From the NCBI GenBank assembly GCA_963697365.1, contig CAVONT010000014.1:94106-158105 (forward strand): a stretch of 64,000 nucleotides of DNA, read 5' to 3'. Position numbers and translations under genes: made by a program. Numbering within the stretch: the first letter of the stretch is position 1; each line of letters opens with the position of its first letter. The notes beneath the pieces were generated by a model that saw only the letters and a list, made by a program, of their open reading frames with translations, searched no databases and was not told the origin of the DNA. This document shows, piece after piece, positions 37,618-45,385 of the stretch. The stretch is from CAIXZV01 sp963697365 (GTDB lineage: Bacteria > Chloroflexota > Limnocylindria > Limnocylindrales > CSP1-4).

Positions 37618-37675
37618 CCTGGGGCACCGCCTGAGCCGGCGCACCGCCTGCGGCAGCCACCCGGGATTTGGGGGC

Positions 37676-37703
37676 TTGCGGCCCTCGCCCGGATGGACAT
37701 AAT
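37676..37703 (+). promoter_or_regulatory. Candidate promoter of a long leader
   Basis: TTGCGG (37676-37681) and CATAAT (37698-37703) separated by 16 bp, in the 428-bp space before the methyltransferase gene. CATAAT differs from TATAAT at one base. Transcription from here would give a leader of about 335 nt before ATG 38046. Confidence 0.4.
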
Positions 37704-37716
37704 GAAGGCATTGGAA

Positions 37717-37746
37717 CCCTCCTTCCCCTTGGGAACGTCCCGGAGG
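37717..37746 (+). promoter_or_regulatory. Leader stem that pairs with a ribosome binding site
   Basis: CCTCC at 37718-37722 can pair with GGAGG at 37742-37746, enclosing a second small stem GGGA-ACG-TCCC. The GGAGG lies 5 bp before a GTG (37752) that opens a short frame, so the fold would hide that ribosome binding site. Confidence 0.3.
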
Positions 37747-37751
37747 TACCG

Positions 37752-37907
37752 GTGGTGGCGATGCGGATGGCAATGGGCCAACGCTTGCAGCGGCGCAACA
37801 AGGTAGCGCGTCGACCTGTGGCAGGCGTGGACGCATCGTTCGGTGCCACCAACCCCGAGACCCGTCCCCGGGCGGGAAACATCTCGAGCGACACCAGGGC
37901 CGGCTGA
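37752..37907 (+). CDS. Possible leader small protein (51 residues)
   Basis: A GTG-started frame with GGAGG at good spacing and a candidate promoter 50 bp upstream. The product is basic, beginning VVAMRMAMGQRLQRRNKVAR and ending in NISSDTRAG, with no recognised domain. It may be a leader peptide, or not translated at all. Antisense frames also cross this region, so confidence is low. Confidence 0.22.
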   Translation: MVAMRMAMGQRLQRRNKVARRPVAGVDASFGATNPETRPRAGNISSDTRAG

Positions 37908-37948
37908 CGTCGGCGGATGGGACAGCGGTCCCACCGCCATCTGCACGT

Positions 37949-37971
37949 GGAGCCGGTTCTGCGCCGGCTCC
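37949..37971 (+). promoter_or_regulatory. Leader hairpin 1
   Basis: Perfect 8-bp stem GGAGCCGG / CCGGCTCC with 7-base loop TTCTGCG, 75 bp before the methyltransferase start. Confidence 0.4.
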
Positions 37972-37986
37972 GAGCCATCATCAGCC

Positions 37987-38014
37987 GGGCCGTCGTCCGC
38001 AAGGACGACGGCCC
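37987..38014 (+). promoter_or_regulatory. Leader hairpin 2 with GNRA tetraloop
   Basis: Perfect 12-bp stem GGGCCGTCGTCC / GGACGACGGCCC closed by the tetraloop GCAA, ending 31 bp before the methyltransferase ATG. A GNRA loop on a perfect GC-rich stem is characteristic of functional RNA. It may be an attenuator, a terminator of an upstream transcript, or part of a structured leader; there is no run of U after it. Confidence 0.5.
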
Positions 38015-38045
38015 CAACGATTCCACGGGGGTAGACTCCCCCGCG

Positions 38046-38918
38046 ATGACGCAGCCGCACGATCCCGCTCACGCTCCCAGCCCTGACCTCGTCCGTCCCG
38101 CGACGCCCGAGGAGGAGGCCGACACGGACGGCTGGCACGCCGCCAATCGGAAGGCCTGGGATGAGGCAGCCGAACGCTACGAGGGCTGGTTCGACGAGGC
38201 AGTCGAGATGATCCGGTCCGGCGGCTGCAACCTCTTCCCTGTGGAGCAGGATCTGATCGGCGACATCCGGGGCCGGTGCCGCCGGGCGATCCACCTCCAG
38301 TGCGCCGGCGGCCGCGACACGCTCTCGCTGTGGAACCTTGGTGCAGACGAGGTCGTCGGCGTGGACTTCAGTCCTCGCATGCTGGACCTGGCGCGCCGCC
38401 TGACCGCAGCCACCGGCGCCCCGGCCACCTGGGTCGAGGCCGATGTCCTCGCCGTGCCCCATGACCTGGACGGGACGGCGGACCTGCTCTACACCGGCCG
38501 CGGTTCGATCATCTGGCTGGCTGACCTCGACGGGTGGGCAGCGGTACTGCAGCGCCTGCTGGCGCCGGCTGGCCGCCTCGTGATCTTCGAGGGCCATCCA
38601 GCCGAGTGGCTGTTCGACGGCGACGGCGAGGGTGGGTGGATGCTGACCGACTACGACTACTTCGGTGGGGCCGAGGCATCGCGGGGCTGGTCGCCGGAGT
38701 ACATCGACCGCCTCTCGCTCCCCGACGAGGAGCAGGCACTCAAGTTCGCGCGCGCATGGACGCTGGGCGAGGTGATCACCGCTCTGCTCGGCGCGGGCCT
38801 TCAGATAGAGCGCGTGACGGAGCACCCGGTGGACTGGTGGGCCGGCCATCGCGACGTGCGCGCCGACCAGCGCGGACGCGTGCCGCTGTCATTCTCGGTG
38901 GTCGCGCACAAGGGCTGA
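38046..38918 (+). CDS. Class I SAM-dependent methyltransferase
   Basis: A 290-residue intact protein from ATG 38046. Motif I is AIHLQCAGGRDTLSLWNLGA, with the acidic strand-2 residue in VVGVDFSPRMLDLARRL. The C-terminal part has VEDHPVDWW-like sequence (TEHPVDWWAGH) and ends LSFSVVAHKG, common in uncharacterised methyltransferases. Substrate unknown. The upstream 428-bp gap contains a candidate promoter and two strong hairpins, suggesting post-transcriptional control of this gene. Confidence 0.8.
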   Translation: MTQPHDPAHAPSPDLVRPATPEEEADTDGWHAANRKAWDEAAERYEGWFDEAVEMIRSGGCNLFPVEQDLIGDIRGRCRRAIHLQCAGGRDTLSLWNLGADEVVGVDFSPRMLDLARRLTAATGAPATWVEADVLAVPHDLDGTADLLYTGRGSIIWLADLDGWAAVLQRLLAPAGRLVIFEGHPAEWLFDGDGEGGWMLTDYDYFGGAEASRGWSPEYIDRLSLPDEEQALKFARAWTLGEVITALLGAGLQIERVTEHPVDWWAGHRDVRADQRGRVPLSFSVVAHKG

Positions 38919-39028
38919 CGGCCGCCTCCTGGAGCGCCCCGCGCTCGCACCGTGCGGCGACGTCACGAATTGCGTGCCGCATGCGCCAGCCACGCGGTCC
39001 TTCGGGCACACGACGCACGATCGGAGCA

Positions 39029-39051
39029 CCCGGCGCTCATCGAGCGCCGGG
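39029..39051. terminator. Hairpin between convergent genes
   Basis: Perfect 9-bp stem CCCGGCGCT / AGCGCCGGG with 5-base loop CATCG, in the 205-bp gap between the methyltransferase and the cyanophycinase-like gene, which converge. It could serve both as a transcription stop; no U-tract follows. I see no gene in the rest of this gap. Confidence 0.4.
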
Positions 39052-39123
39052 ACCGCACCGTGTGTCGGCGCACCGCTCAAGCGCGGATGGTTGCCCGAGC
39101 GGGCGTCCGATCGACGTCCAGGG

Positions 39124-40965
39124 CTAGGGAGCGACCGTCTCGCTGTCCGCGAACGAGTCCAGCAGCAGCCACCTCGCCACGAGCGAGCCGTTGTCGCCGG
39201 TGTCGAACGTCGCCACGCGCGGGTCGACGATCACGGCTGCCGATTCGCCGACCACCGAGGCCGGGCTGTCGCCGATCTCGATGGCCGTGTCCACGTCGAG
39301 GCCGACGGCGAGCTCGTCGCCCGATGCGCGCGCGAGCTGGAACAGCTGCCCCCAGTTCTGGTCCGGCAGCAGTCGCGGCTGGACGGCAAGGCCGCCGTAC
39401 CACGACATGCCGTCGGCGACAGTCACCCCTTCTGTGAGCAGGTCCTCCGGCGCGGAGGCCTCGACATCGGCGGACACGCCGTCCGCGATGTACGTGCTGC
39501 CCAGGGCCGCAGCGACCGCGTTGTCCGCGAGCAGGGCATGGCCGGCCCTCCAGCGGGTCCCGACGGCAGCGAGGACATCCGGCTGGGACGCCAGGCCGCC
39601 GGCCACGAGGGCCCGGTCGTCGCCGGTGAACAGGATGCCGGTCGCCTGGGCGAGGGCGTCCGTGATCGTGGAGGCACGCGTCTTCCCGTCCACCACGAAC
39701 CACTGGACCTGGGCCGCCACGCCGGGCTGTAGGGCGGCGGCGATGGCCTTCGCCTCCGCCTGGGCCGTCCCCTGCTTCGCGTAGCCGGTCGTCAGGACAA
39801 CGATCCTGGCCGACGCGCCACCAGCAAGCACCTTGAAGCGCTGGCCGACCAGGCCCGCCGGGTCGCTGGTGATATCGCCAGCGAGGAGCAGCGTGCCGGA
39901 GCCCACGGCCCTGGTGAAGGCCGGGTAGGTGCGCCCATCGATCGACGGGGCCGGGACCTGGCCGCCGTGCCAGGTGGGCTCCTGGTCCGAGAGGTCGTAA
40001 CCCGAGAGACCCGGGGCGACGAGGTTGACGGCCACACGGCGCGCCGAAAGCGTCTTGTTGGGGCCGAGCCACTCCGCCTCGGCGCCGTAGGTCAACGGGT
40101 CGATGACGTAGCCCGAGGTGTCACCCGTGACATCCGAGAGAACATCCTCGTCGCGGATGACTGCGCCCGTCGCGGCGTCCATGCCCACGATCGGCATCCC
40201 GGTCTGGAGCGCGACGTTGAGCGAGCGGCCCGTCCGGCCGTACTCGAACACGTGCTGGTCCATGATCGCGTTCGCCAGCCCGAAGACCAGGCCGCGCGTG
40301 ATGTCATCGGCCGACCCGTCCCAGGTCCACACGTCCACGGCGCCCTGGCGCATCGAGGTCTCCGGGCCGAACCCGGCGGCGTAGCCGTTGATCATGTCCT
40401 GCGACTGGACGGCGTCGCCCGCGCTGTTGCCTCCGAAGGCGGCACCGGCCGTGAATGCCTCTGCCATGCGGTCCTCGAGCGCCGTTCCCGCGACCACCTG
40501 CATCGCGACGGTCTGGTCGCCACCGAGCACGTACATCCCGTCCACCTTCGGCCCGTCGAAGTAGGCGAGGTTGGAGTCGAGCTCGGCATCAGGACGGATG
40601 AGGACCGGCACCATGTCGGTGCTGCAGGTCTGGCCTGGGAGCTTCACCGCGTTGCAGGCCTCATCGGCCAGCCCGGCGCGCGCCAGCGCGAGCGTCTCGT
40701 TCTTCTTGCGCTCGCTCTTGGTCGTCGCATAGGCGTCCAGGCTGTAGGTGATCGGGAGCACGAGGATGCGCACGACGTCGTCGTCGCTCGCCCGCACGGC
40801 CTCGGCCGCGAAGAGCTGCATCGTGTCGTCCTGGTAGTCCGAGCCGATCGGCACGAGCGTGCGCTCCACCGGCCCTGCGGCTGCCGCCACTGGCACACCG
40901 GCGAGGACGACGACCGCGAGGGCGAGGATCGCTGTGCGAACTGGACGCATTCGCGTGGGTGACAT
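39124..40965 (-). CDS. Secreted tandem cyanophycinase-like (peptidase S51) protein
   Basis: A 613-residue intact frame from ATG 40963-40965, with GGAGG 5 bp upstream and a signal peptide to about residue 30. Domain 1 (about 30-330) has YVLGGDQTVAM and FGGNSAGDAVQS, the GxSAG nucleophile elbow of S51 peptidases (Ser181). Domain 2 repeats the fold (ILFTGDDRALVAGGL, then GHALLADNAVAAAL), but at the elbow position it reads ADN rather than SAG, so it is probably inactive. S51 members cleave cyanophycin or Asp-containing dipeptides. Secretion plus a degenerate second copy is unusual. Confidence 0.72.
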   Translation of the reverse strand: MSPTRMRPVRTAILALAVVVLAGVPVAAAAGPVERTLVPIGSDYQDDTMQLFAAEAVRASDDDVVRILVLPITYSLDAYATTKSERKKNETLALARAGLADEACNAVKLPGQTCSTDMVPVLIRPDAELDSNLAYFDGPKVDGMYVLGGDQTVAMQVVAGTALEDRMAEAFTAGAAFGGNSAGDAVQSQDMINGYAAGFGPETSMRQGAVDVWTWDGSADDITRGLVFGLANAIMDQHVFEYGRTGRSLNVALQTGMPIVGMDAATGAVIRDEDVLSDVTGDTSGYVIDPLTYGAEAEWLGPNKTLSARRVAVNLVAPGLSGYDLSDQEPTWHGGQVPAPSIDGRTYPAFTRAVGSGTLLLAGDITSDPAGLVGQRFKVLAGGASARIVVLTTGYAKQGTAQAEAKAIAAALQPGVAAQVQWFVVDGKTRASTITDALAQATGILFTGDDRALVAGGLASQPDVLAAVGTRWRAGHALLADNAVAAALGSTYIADGVSADVEASAPEDLLTEGVTVADGMSWYGGLAVQPRLLPDQNWGQLFQLARASGDELAVGLDVDTAIEIGDSPASVVGESAAVIVDPRVATFDTGDNGSLVARWLLLDSFADSETVAP

Positions 40966-41032
40966 GCGGTCCTCCCGGACAGGGCGCTTCGGATGGGTCA
41001 CGGGATGATACGGCGATTGCCGTGAGGTGGCG

Positions 41033-42283
41033 TCAGGGTTGCGCCGCCGCGACCGGTTGCCGGTGCGGTGGCGCACCACCGTCACGCGCCGGGGGCCGGA
41101 GGCGGGACGGAGCGAGGCTCCAGGCGACCGGGATCATCGCCAGCGAGATCGCCACGAGGAGCCACAGGCTGGCCGCGAAGTCTCCAGTGACGTCCCGCAC
41201 GGCGCCGAGGGCGAAGGGCGCCACCGACGCGATCACGTAGCCGACCAGGAACATGAGCGCCGCGGCACCACCGATCTCCCGCGGATCGGCCGCGATGTCG
41301 GTCGGCAGGGTGAGCACCAGCGTGAACGTGGTCCCAAGCCCGATCCCCATGAGGGTTGCCCACAGGAGCGCCGGGTCCGGAACGAGGACCACGCCGAGCA
41401 GCCCGGCCGAGGCGAGGAGGGCGGCCAGGACCAGCAGCGAGCGACGCGAGGCGCCCCTGCGCGACGCCCACGGCACCAGCACGTTGCCGCTGAGGCTCGT
41501 GATGCTCACCAACGTCAGGAGCAGCGCGGCGGCGGCTGGATCCCAGCCGCGCTCGATGTAGACGCTCGCCAGCCAGGCCATCACGCCGTAGTACAGCCAC
41601 GACTGCATGCCGAACAGCAGGCCGATCACCCACGCGATCAGACGGCGGACCGGGAGGTTCGGGCGGACGAAGCGGGGCTCGGTGTTGGGGGCGGTGGGTG
41701 GCGTCGCGGATCCGGCGCCGGCGTGCGAATGCGCGGTTCGGACCATCAGGATCCAGGCGAGCACGGCCGGGACGGACGCGATGGAGAGCGCGAGGAGCGA
41801 GCCCCGCCAACCCCCGAGCGCGTTCTCGAGCGGCACCGCGAGCGTGCTGGCGATCGCCGCACCGATCGTGATGCCGGCGGCGTACGCCGAGGTGCCCGCG
41901 ACCATCCTGAGCGGCAGCCTCGAGCGGACGTACATCGGCAGGATCGGTCCGACCACCGCGGTGCCGATACCCACGCCGAGCGTGAGCACGAGCAGGAGCG
42001 CCCCGGTACCCGCGAACGGCCGGAGGAGCGCGAACAGGAGCAGCAGCCCCACGCTGACCGTGATCCCGGACCGGATCCCGGTGAACCTGGTGAGCCCCGG
42101 CCCGAACGGCGCGAACAGGCCCATGCACAGGACCGGGATCGTCGTGAGCAGCCCCACGAACGAGTACGTGACGCCGAGGTCGTCGATGATCCCGGGTGCG
42201 AGCGGGCCGACCGCCGCCAGCTGCGGGCGCAGCGTGAGCGCGACGACGAGGAGCGCGGTGAGCGACAGGGCCGGGGCGGCCAT
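41033..42283 (-). CDS. MFS transporter, CynX/NimT-like
   Basis: A 416-residue protein from ATG 42281-42283. It begins LSLTALLVVALTLRPQLAAVGPLAPGI, a mark of the cyanate/nitroimidazole-like (CynX/NimT) transporter group, with PVLCMGLFAPFGPGLTRFTG following. About 12 hydrophobic segments in two halves are split by a polar loop (AHSHAGAGSATPPTAPNTEP). Likely a plasma-membrane anion or small-molecule transporter; substrate not predictable. The frame is intact. Confidence 0.8.
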   Translation of the reverse strand: MAAPALSLTALLVVALTLRPQLAAVGPLAPGIIDDLGVTYSFVGLLTTIPVLCMGLFAPFGPGLTRFTGIRSGITVSVGLLLLFALLRPFAGTGALLLVLTLGVGIGTAVVGPILPMYVRSRLPLRMVAGTSAYAAGITIGAAIASTLAVPLENALGGWRGSLLALSIASVPAVLAWILMVRTAHSHAGAGSATPPTAPNTEPRFVRPNLPVRRLIAWVIGLLFGMQSWLYYGVMAWLASVYIERGWDPAAAALLLTLVSITSLSGNVLVPWASRRGASRRSLLVLAALLASAGLLGVVLVPDPALLWATLMGIGLGTTFTLVLTLPTDIAADPREIGGAAALMFLVGYVIASVAPFALGAVRDVTGDFAASLWLLVAISLAMIPVAWSLAPSRLRPPARDGGAPPHRQPVAAAQP

Positions 42284-42390
42284 GCCCGGGACTCGCGATG
42301 GGGTCGTCAAGCCGCAAGCATGCCAGAGGTGCCGCCGGAGAGGACCAGCGGCCCGTTGACGTCCGCGAGGCGCCGAGCCACGATCCGGGC

Positions 42391-42639
42391 ATGCAGCCGG
42401 ACGATGTCGCGTATGCCGACGAGGTTCCCGACCCCGAAGACAGTGCCGGCCTCGACCCACGCGAGGAGGCCCGCATCCATCGGCGCGATCACGATGCGGA
42501 GGCGCATCACCGGGAGCTCCTGCGCCCGGGCATGGGCAAGGTGTTCAAGCAGATCACCGACTCGTGGGGCGAGAAGGCCGCTCCCGATCAGGATCGTGCT
42601 CAGAAGAAGGCTGGAAGGGGCCACGATAGGCCACGGTAG
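42391..42639 (+). CDS. Small hydrophilic hypothetical protein
   Basis: An 82-residue frame beginning MQPDDVAYADEVPDPEDSAG and continuing with DPREEARIHRRDHDAEAHHR. It is highly charged, with third-position G/C bias in its first two thirds like real genes nearby. No family recognised and no ribosome binding site is clear. It lies between the divergent MFS gene and a membrane protein gene on the plus strand. Confidence 0.4.
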   Translation: MQPDDVAYADEVPDPEDSAGLDPREEARIHRRDHDAEAHHRELLRPGMGKVFKQITDSWGEKAAPDQDRAQKKAGRGHDRPR

Positions 42640-42727
42640 CGTCGCTGGGCCTGTTCGGGGTGGCCAATCGTGGCCGACAGCAACAAGCGGCCGTCCCGCG
42701 CGTCTCATGGCGGACAGGAGGCATCGC

Positions 42728-43030
42728 GTGAGCAGGTCGGTCATCGTCTGGTTCGCCGCGAGCGTGGCGGCAATCGTGCTCGGGATGGTCCTCGCCAGCG
42801 TGGGGTCTGGTGCCGGCGCCGCCCCGCTCCTCGCCGGCGTCCTCAGTCTCATCGCGTTCCTGCTCTTCGTGTGGTGGCGCGCGACGACACAGGACGACCA
42901 GTGGGTGTGGCAGACGCCCCACAAGCCGCGCCGCAGGTGGCTGGCCGAGCGGGAGGCGATGGCCAAGGCCGACAACGCGGCGCCGACGGCATCCGACTCG
43001 TCCGGCACGCCCCCCGAGCCCGAAGGCTGA
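42728..43030 (+). CDS. Small two-helix membrane protein
   Basis: A 100-residue protein from GTG 42728 with AGGAGG about 8 bp upstream. Two membrane helices, VIVWFAASVAAIVLGMVLAS and LLAGVLSLIAFLLFVWW, then a cytoplasmic tail with TQDDQWVWQTPHKPRRRW. Function unknown. It is followed 20 bp later by another small gene on the same strand. Confidence 0.55.
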   Translation: MSRSVIVWFAASVAAIVLGMVLASVGSGAGAAPLLAGVLSLIAFLLFVWWRATTQDDQWVWQTPHKPRRRWLAEREAMAKADNAAPTASDSSGTPPEPEG

Positions 43031-43050
43031 TCCACGGCTATGCTCACGGC

Positions 43051-43314
43051 ATGGCCGACCTCGTGATCCGTGACTGGGCAGCGCGCCTGCTCGGGCACCG
43101 CCCCGTGGACCTCGACCTCGCAGGCATCGACCATCGCGACGACGGCTTCACTGCGCGGTTCACGGTGGCAGGCGAGGCGGACGGCGTGCGCGTGATCTGC
43201 GACCAGGTCTCCGACGGCAGCTGGCGCATCCACGCCACGCTGGACAACGAGCACCGCACAACGCTGGCCAAGACCGTCGCCTACGACGGCATCGTGGTGG
43301 CCCCGCCCCGCTGA
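43051..43314 (+). CDS. Small hypothetical protein, beta-rich
   Basis: An 87-residue protein starting MADLVIRDWAARLLGHRPVD. Alternating hydrophobic strands (FTARFTVAGEADGVRVIC, SWRIHATLDNEHRTTL) suggest a small beta-sheet domain. No family recognised. It follows the membrane protein gene by 20 bp and probably shares its transcript. Confidence 0.5.
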   Translation: MADLVIRDWAARLLGHRPVDLDLAGIDHRDDGFTARFTVAGEADGVRVICDQVSDGSWRIHATLDNEHRTTLAKTVAYDGIVVAPPR

Positions 43315-43347
43315 CCGGCGGTTCGAGAGCCCGGTTGGCCGCTGGCG

Positions 43348-43377
43348 CACCTGAGTCTGGCTCACCTGAGTCAGGTG
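43348..43377. repeat. Direct repeat and palindrome between convergent genes
   Basis: CACCTGAGTC occurs at 43348-43357 and again at 43363-43372 (15-bp period). The second copy is part of the palindrome CACCTGA-G-TCAGGTG (43363-43377). It lies in the 227-bp gap between the small gene ending at 43314 and the convergent DUF952 gene; I see no gene in that gap. Confidence 0.35.
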
Positions 43378-43541
43378 CGGTTCAACCTCGTGGCATGCAC
43401 GTACGGACCGGACGGCCAACGGCCACTTCCGAGTCCGACCGCCTCGCGGGCCGGCTCAGTTTGAACCACAGGCGACTCACAGGCGGTCCGGGCGGGATCA
43501 GGGGCCGACCTGGACGCTCATCCACACGACCGTGGCCGCCG

Positions 43542-43905
43542 TCACGGGCGCGCTGACCCTGCCTGACGGGCGGCGATCCCCGTGAACGCCCCGTCACCGT
43601 CGCGGACCATGCGGCGGACCTCCAGCACGGACGCCGGGTCCACCGATCCGTAGATGTGCGGGTACGGGCTGCCAGGCTCGTCGAACCGCCACGGGCTGCC
43701 GGTCAGCTCGAGGTCCAGGGTGAGCAGGAGGAAGGACGCGCGGATCGTCCCGGTAGAAGCGGTTGGCGACGGCGATCATCTCGTCGTCGCCGTCGGTGCA
43801 GTGAACGAAGCCGTCCTGCTCGTACGCGGCCGGCAGGTACGGCGCCGCGGGGTCGCGGGCCTCCCACGTCGCCTCAGGTACGAGGTGGAGTGTCGGCCGG
43901 CTCAC
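43542..43905 (-). CDS. DUF952-family protein, one frameshift
   Basis: Starts at GTG 43903-43905, whose bases overlap the TGA of the ThDP enzyme (GTGA), so translation is probably coupled. LHLVPEATWEARDPAAPYLP, then DGFVHCTDGDDEMIAVANRFY, is the DUF952 signature (HCxD with an ADP-ribosyltransferase-like fold). A frame change near 43750 leads to FLLLTLDLELTGSPWRFDEP and PYPHIYGSVDPASVLEVRRM, the normal C-terminus. Activity unknown. Confidence 0.75.
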
Positions 43906-44890
43906 TCGTCCGCTGCCGTCGCCGGCTGGTCCACGCTCATCCAGCGTCGATCGAGACTCACCTGGATGACCGTCGGTGCTGAGGCCGCGAGGGCCGTCCG
44001 CAGTGCCCCCTCGAACGCCGCGTCCGTGTCCACGTGCACGCCACGGGCACCGCACGCGCGGGCCGCAGCGGCAAAGTCGACCGGTCCAAGGTCCGTGCCA
44101 GGCGCCGTCGGGCTGCCCATCAGGTCCTGGTGGCCGCGGATCATCCCGTAGCGCTCGTTGTCGAACACGATGGTCACGACATGGGCGCCCTCGCGCACCG
44201 CCGTCTCGAGCTCCGCGAGGGTCATACCCAACCCCCCGTCCCCCACCAGGGCGACGACGCGCCGCTCGCGGTGCACGAGGGCGGCGGCGAGGGCGGCGGG
44301 GAAGCCGTATCCCATGGCCCCGGACGTTGGGCCGAGGAAGGTGCCCGGTCGGCGGAAGCGGAAGCCACGTGCCGCCCAGCCCGCGAACGACCCGGCATCG
44401 GTGGTGAGAATTGCGTCGTCCGGCAGGAGCCGCCGGAGGTCTGCGACGATCCGTCCCGGGTGGACTCCCGGACCCGACCATGCATGACCGTCGACGATGG
44501 TCGCAGCCTCCCAGGCAGCCTTGTCCGCGGCGTTGTGCCGGTCACGTGCCGCCAGCGGCTCGGCAAGCAGTACCCCGTCCTTCAGGCGGGCGACGGCTGC
44601 GCGCAGGAAGGCTCGGGCGTCCGTCCGGATGCCGCGCTCGGGCGCATCGGCGAAGCCCACCGGCCCGGTGCGCGGCTCGAGGTCCACGTGCATCCAGCGC
44701 TGGCCCATCGCGGGCACGCGGTACTCGAAGGTCGTGGGCTCGTTGAGGCGCGAGCCGATGACGACGAGGGCATCGGCCGCCTCGAGCCGCTCGCGCACCA
44801 CGCTCGGGCTCCCGAAGCCCGTCATGCCCAGGTAGAGCGGGTCGTCGTTGGGGATCACGTCTCCACGCCGCCACGAGGCGATCATCGCGC
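43902..44890 (-). CDS. Thiamine diphosphate-dependent enzyme (acetolactate synthase-like), N-terminus cut by the junction
   Basis: The last two thirds of a ThDP enzyme. The middle domain starts IASWRRGDVIPNDDPLYLG and includes LVVIGSRLNEPTTFEY. The C-terminal domain has the ThDP/Mg motif LVGDGGLGMTLAELETAVRE ending DNERYG. The family makes or breaks C-C bonds next to a keto group (acetolactate synthase, benzoylformate decarboxylase, others). About 190 N-terminal residues with the catalytic Glu are missing because the sequence changes to another genome at about 44,885. A frame is open to 44954, but it is not homologous there. Confidence 0.78.
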
Positions 44891-44900
44891 CGGGCGGCAA
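44880..44900. other. Junction between two genomes (probable chimeric join)
   Basis: To the left, a minus-strand ThDP enzyme loses its N-terminal third. To the right, a plus-strand periplasmic binding protein lacks its N-terminal two thirds. No repeat, tRNA or transposase lies at the breakpoint. Gene content on both sides belongs to different phyla. Confidence 0.7.
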
Positions 44901-45316
44901 CATCCTGCCGGTGATGGCCGGCTGGAAGCAGTTCGCCGGCACCGAGGGCGGCATCTACTACTACTACGACTTCCCCAAGAACGCGATGAACGACTGGCTG
45001 AAGGCCGAGTACCAGAAGCGCTACAACGCGCCGCCGGACTTCTTCGTGGCGGGCGGCATGAGCGCCGCCATCGGCCGTCGTCGCGGCGCTGCAGAAGGCC
45101 GGCGGCACCGACACCGAGAAGCTGATCGCCGCCATGGAGGGCATGAGCTTCGAGACGCCCAAGGGCACGATGACCTTCCGCAAGGAGGACCATCAGGCGC
45201 TGCAGGACATGTATCACTGGCGCATCAAGAAGGACGCCACGGACAACGCGACCTGCTGGAGCTGGTGCGCGAGATCCCGGCCAAGGAGATGCCGCTGCCG
45301 ATCCGAACAAGCGTAG
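44891..45316 (+). CDS. Branched-chain amino-acid-type ABC substrate-binding protein, C-terminal fragment
   Basis: Only the last third remains: GNILPVMAGWKQFAGTEGGI, FVAGGMSAAI, EGMSFETPKGTMTFRKEDHQ and ELVREIPAKEMPLPIR. These are standard C-terminal features of LivK/Leu-Ile-Val-type periplasmic receptors (the TPKG and RxxDHQ segments are conserved). An inserted G near 45083 and compensating indels near 45240 and 45306 change frame; the stop is TAG 45314-45316. It heads the Liv-type operon that follows. Confidence 0.8.
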
Positions 45317-45385
45317 ATCGCTCGAACCGGAGCGCCGCGGCTGGCCAACGGCCGCGGCGCCTGTTCATGCTTCGGAGATCGCCGC

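Noticed and set aside
34408..37836. A 1,142-residue minus-strand open frame over the secreted Ig-repeat protein
   Set aside because: The plus-strand gene has a signal peptide, ribosome binding site and coherent domains. The antisense frame has a repetitive composition mirroring its codons and no domain.
37598..38026. A 142-residue minus-strand frame in the leader region before the methyltransferase
   Set aside because: It crosses both perfect hairpins, overlaps the end of the secreted protein gene, has no ribosome binding site and no recognisable domain.
42307..43419. A 370-residue minus-strand frame opposite three small genes
   Set aside because: Parts look hydrophobic, but it is antisense to a membrane protein with AGGAGG and to a second small gene. 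The translated sequence has no coherent domain.
44880..44910. Horizontal gene transfer or an integration event at the junction
   Set aside because: Both flanking genes are cut with no attachment site, tRNA, repeat or transposase, and everything to the window end is of the second type. A chimeric join is simpler.
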